Assembly (NCBI GenBank): GCA_041583135.1 | Contig: JBFHGJ010000045.1 | Span: 1-45,508, forward strand | Length of the DNA stretch: 45,508 nt | Direction: 5' to 3' | Source of the DNA: JABSOG01 sp041583135 | Lineage (GTDB): Bacteria > Pseudomonadota > Gammaproteobacteria > Enterobacterales > Alteromonadaceae | In this document: one piece after another, positions 42,611 through 45,508 of the stretch | How positions within the stretch are numbered: the first letter of the stretch is position 1 | Layout: every line of letters begins with the position of its first letter | Translations under genes and position numbers: made by a program | The notes under the pieces: model-generated | What the model was told of the DNA's origin: nothing | Database searches by the model: none | Seen by the model: only the letters and a program-made list of their open reading frames with translations

Positions 42611-45248
42611 GTCGCGTCCTTCACGGGACGCGTGGATTGAAACCGCCGGTGCGGCGTTAAAGCAGGATACGGTGGTGCGTCGCGTCCTTCACGGGACGCG
42701 TGGATTGAAACACCGATGATATCATCATTGAACGCTGTCATTGATGGTCGCGTCCTTCACGGGACGCGTGGATTGAAACATTGTGATAAAGTTCCCTTGC
42801 AGTCACGTCTAAGTCGCGTCCTTCACGGGACGCGTGGATTGAAACATTTTTTTTGCCTCTCGTTATTGACATGTTTGCGTCGCGTCCTTCACGGGACGCG
42901 TGGATTGAAACCAACCATGCATTGGCGGCTCGAACTCACATAACGTCGCGTCCTTCACGGGACGCGTGGATTGAAACTTTTCCGATTTGTAATTGCTCAA
43001 GCCGCCGACTTGGTCGCGTCCTTCACGGGACGCGTGGATTGAAACCCCTACAGTCACGTGCAACTCTCCAATGAGGGTTGTCGCGTCCTTCACGGGACGC
43101 GTGGATTGAAACAACCGCCCGGTTCGCCGGGCAAAGGACAAAAAAAGTCGCGTCCTTCACGGGACGCGTGGATTGAAACTAGTGTCAAACATCAGCCACA
43201 CCCCCTTGTCTGGCGTCGCGTCCTTCACGGGACGCGTGGATTGAAACTAAAAACATGCATATCGGATAGTACGCATGACCAGTCGCGTCCTTCACGGGAC
43301 GCGTGGATTGAAACAAAAACATGCTGCTGTCGATGCCGACGCAAGACGTCGCGTCCTTCACGGGACGCGTGGATTGAAACTAATTTAATGGTGATCAAAT
43401 GAAGTTTATAAATGGTCGCGTCCTTCACGGGACGCGTGGATTGAAACCAGTCACTGGCGCAGTTCTGCGAGCACACCTAGAGGTCGCGTCCTTCACGGGA
43501 CGCGTGGATTGAAACGCCGTCATACCACGCATCAGATTGCCATATCCTGTCGCGTCCTTCACGGGACGCGTGGATTGAAACAACTGCGAGCTACGGCGTC
43601 TTTACAGCCATCGGCGTCGCGTCCTTCACGGGATGCGTGGATTGAAACCCAGTTGTTTAATAGGTCAGTAGCACTAAGTCCAGTCGCGTCCTTCACGGGA
43701 CGCGTGGATTGAAACTTGACCTGTTGGTATTTAACGTTAATACCAATAATGTCGCGTCCTTCACGGGACGCGTGGATTGAAACGTGAGCGGCAATAAAAT
43801 TAAGCGCCGGATAAGAAGTCGCGTCCTTCACGGGACGCGTGGATTGAAACGTAATTGCATTATAGGTACTTTTTGTTATCTACAGTCGCGTCCTTCACGG
43901 GACGCGTGGATTGAAACATACGGAAGTGAAATGGTATCTACGTATGCCAAGTCGCGTCCTTCACGGGACGCGTGGATTGAAACAATTAATCTTTAACCGT
44001 TTTGGGGCCTTTATGGGTCGCGTCCTTCACGGGACGCGTGGATTGAAACATTTAAAAGCGCAAGGAAGCTATCCTTGCCTTTAGTCGCGTCCTTCACGGG
44101 ACGCGTGGATTGAAACCTGAAATTGGCGAGGGTGTAACCGTCACCGACATCGTCGCGTCCTTCACGGGACGCGTGGATTGAAACGGTCCGGCAGGTAAAC
44201 CCCAATCGCTCCGGCCACGTCGCGTCCTTCACGGGACGCGTGGATTGAAACATCGGTATATACCCGCGTAGATTTTTGGTCGGCGTCGCGTCCTTCACGG
44301 GACGCGTGGATTGAAACAAGTACAATGAACCAACGTCCTGATTTGTAGTTATGTCGAGTCCTTCACGGGACGCGTGGATTGAAACTTTTCGCATTGCGCC
44401 GGTGGCTCTTACTCGCTGGTCGCGTCCTTCACGGGACGCGTGGATTGAAACAGCCCGCACCGCCTCTATGGCCGGATGCCACACAGTCGCGTCCTTCACG
44501 GGACGCGTGGATTGAAACATCATGTCAAATCAAAATAACGAATCTTTTGTTGTCGCGTCCTTCACGGGACGCGTGGATTGAAACTAGAAGACCGGGAACC
44601 GTGATCGTATCAAGAATGTCGCGTCCTTCACGGGACGCGTGGATTGAAACTTGCGTTAAACTTTGGCAAGAAAGGCGCTCATGGTCGCGTCCTTCACGGG
44701 ACGCGTGGATTGAAACGCTCACTACTGACATGGTCTTGTCCTCGTTATACGTCGCGTCCTTCACGGGACGCGTGGATTGAAACCGTGAAGTTACCTAATA
44801 GGAGTCCAAGAAAATGACGTCGCGTCCTTCACGGGACGCGTGGATTGAAACTAAAGTTTCGTCATCGCTGAAAATCCCTTTAACGTCGCGTCCTTCACGG
44901 GACGCGTGGATTGAAACAAAGCTCACGATTCACCGCCTGCCATGATGTATGTCGCGTCCTTCACGGGACGCGTGGATTGAAACTACAAAGCGGCGACCTT
45001 TGTTGTGCACAAGTGTGTCGCGTCCTTCACGGGACGCGTGGATTGAAACATTTTAGGCGAACCATCTGGATTGAATGATAACGTCGCGTCCTTCACGGGA
45101 CGCGTGGATTGAAACTTAGTAGAGCTGGCTATAAACACCATACTTTCGAGTCGCGTCCTTCACGGGACGCGTGGATTGAAACTAGCTTATCGATAAACTT
45201 CAACCGGCTGATTGGGTCGCGTCCTTCACGGGACGCGTGGATTGAGAT
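42611..45248 (+). CRISPR. Type I-C CRISPR array, 40 repeats and 39 spacers
   Basis: A 33-bp repeat beginning GTCGCGTCC and ending GTGGATTGAAAC, with a 7-bp stem CGCGTCC/GGACGCG around a 6-base loop. I counted 40 repeats by position (first 42611-42643, last 45216-45248) and 39 unique spacers of 33-35 bp. Repeat 16 (43616-43648) has GGATGCG instead of GGACGCG, and repeat 27 (44353-44385) starts GTCGAG. The last repeat loses its 3' end (ATTGAGAT for ATTGAAAC), marking the old, trailer end. ATTGAAAC at the 3' end of each repeat shows transcription from the cas2 side, giving the crRNA 5' tag. Reading frames across the array are artefacts. Confidence 0.98.
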
Positions 45249-45312
45249 CCCGTGGTATTTGAGTCAAGTTTGGTGGTGAATTGTAGTGGTGCCTTTTTGA
45301 AGCTCGGTGTTG

Positions 45313-45486
45313 TGGCTCTCCGTAGGTGGGGTCAGAGTCTTTGATAACGGGAACGCGAGCGTTCGCCAATATCAAAGACTCCGACCCCGTGCGGTGTTGG
45401 TGCCAGAGGTGGTTTATTTGGGTTTGGTAGTGCGTTGTAGCGGTGCTTTGTTCGAGCTTGTCATGTTGGCTCTCCGTAGGTGGGGT
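45313..45486 (+). repeat. Imperfect tandem repeat units with identical 20-mer
   Basis: TGGCTCTCCGTAGGTGGGGT is present at 45313-45332 and 45467-45486, with related sequence for about 30 bp before each copy (TTGTAG(T/C)GGTGC...). Spacing of 154 bp suggests a tandem array continuing beyond the window. Confidence 0.6.
45328..45388. repeat. Long palindrome, REP-like
   Basis: GGGGTCAGAGTCTTTGATA (45328-45346) is inverted as TATCAAAGACTCCGACCCC (45370-45388) with one mismatch, and an inner hairpin GAACGC-GA-GCGTTC (45351-45364) sits in the loop. The GGGTC(A/G)GAGTC arms resemble dispersed REP-type intergenic palindromes. Confidence 0.6.
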
Positions 45487-45508
45487 TTCGCAAATGGATT
45501 TGCATATC

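Larger units (their letters stand above)
45246..45508. other. Region beyond the array with tandem and inverted repeats
   Basis: No gene seen. It holds a large palindrome (45328-45388) and two imperfect copies of a roughly 50-bp segment that share TGGCTCTCCGTAGGTGGGGT. The window ends inside the second unit. Confidence 0.5.

Noticed and set aside
42472..44780. Reading frames on both strands through the CRISPR array that repeat RVLHGTRGLK- or SRPSRDAWIET-like segments
   Set aside because: They are translations of the CRISPR repeat, with 33-35 bp spacers giving shifting frames; no real repeat protein is encoded.
45066..45074. TGGATTGAA inside spacer 37, resembling the repeat end
   Set aside because: A 9-base match without any of the repeat stem; most likely chance.

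Overview
The window looks like a chromosomal segment of a marine-type gammaproteobacterium, probably Alteromonadales-like. This is inferred from the gene order aroQ-accB-accC-prmA-dusB-fis-purH-purD, the fxsA-groES-groEL block, and close protein resemblance to E. coli/Shewanella-type housekeeping enzymes. No tRNA or rRNA gene was recognised.

Layout. (1) 1-140: 5' end of a phosphoribulokinase-family gene leaving the window. (2) 542-5790: a tightly overlapping six-gene operon (UbiA-type prenyltransferase, GtrA, DprE1-like oxidase, DprE2-like reductase, multi-membrane-span GT-C-like protein, HAD phosphatase). It reads as a complete decaprenylphosphoryl-D-arabinose type pathway with the same internal order as mycobacterial Rv3789-Rv3792. 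(3) 5870-7713: three small envelope-type genes. (4) 7836-16258: minus-strand housekeeping genes (purD, purH, fis, dusB, prmA, accC, accB, aroQ). (5) 16738-22074: diguanylate cyclase, dsbD, cutA, nhaA and a Rap1a-like secreted protein, all minus strand. (6) 22203-24475: a LysR regulator, a small two-span membrane protein and an SbtA-type bicarbonate transporter, with the same operator-like sequence in mirror image before the regulator and before the transporter operon. (7) 24640-28935: purE-purK, fxsA and groES-groEL with a clear sigma-32 promoter. (8) 29092-33881: an accessory segment bounded by two 99-bp direct repeats, holding four minus-strand genes (secreted Cys-rich protein, membrane-anchored ankyrin protein, small membrane protein, Fic AMP-transferase). 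(9) 34359-45248: a complete type I-C CRISPR-Cas locus (cas3-cas5c-cas8c[cas11c]-cas7c-cas4-cas1-cas2) and a 40-repeat, 39-spacer array ending in a degenerate repeat. (10) 45246-45508: a palindrome and imperfect tandem repeats.

How the parts work together. The first operon should make polyprenyl-phosphoryl-D-arabinofuranose: prenyl transfer of phosphoribose, dephosphorylation by the HAD protein, 2'-epimerisation by the DprE1/DprE2 pair, flipping aided by GtrA, and sugar transfer by the GT-C protein to an unknown acceptor. The LysR gene probably controls the bicarbonate transporter through the duplicated palindrome. The CRISPR locus has every gene needed for adaptation, crRNA processing and interference. 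The most novel-looking items are the Gram-negative arabinose operon, the repeat-bounded Fic/ankyrin cassette beside the CRISPR locus, and the small protein coupled to SbtA. All functional statements rest on reading the sequence and on family knowledge; no searches were run.
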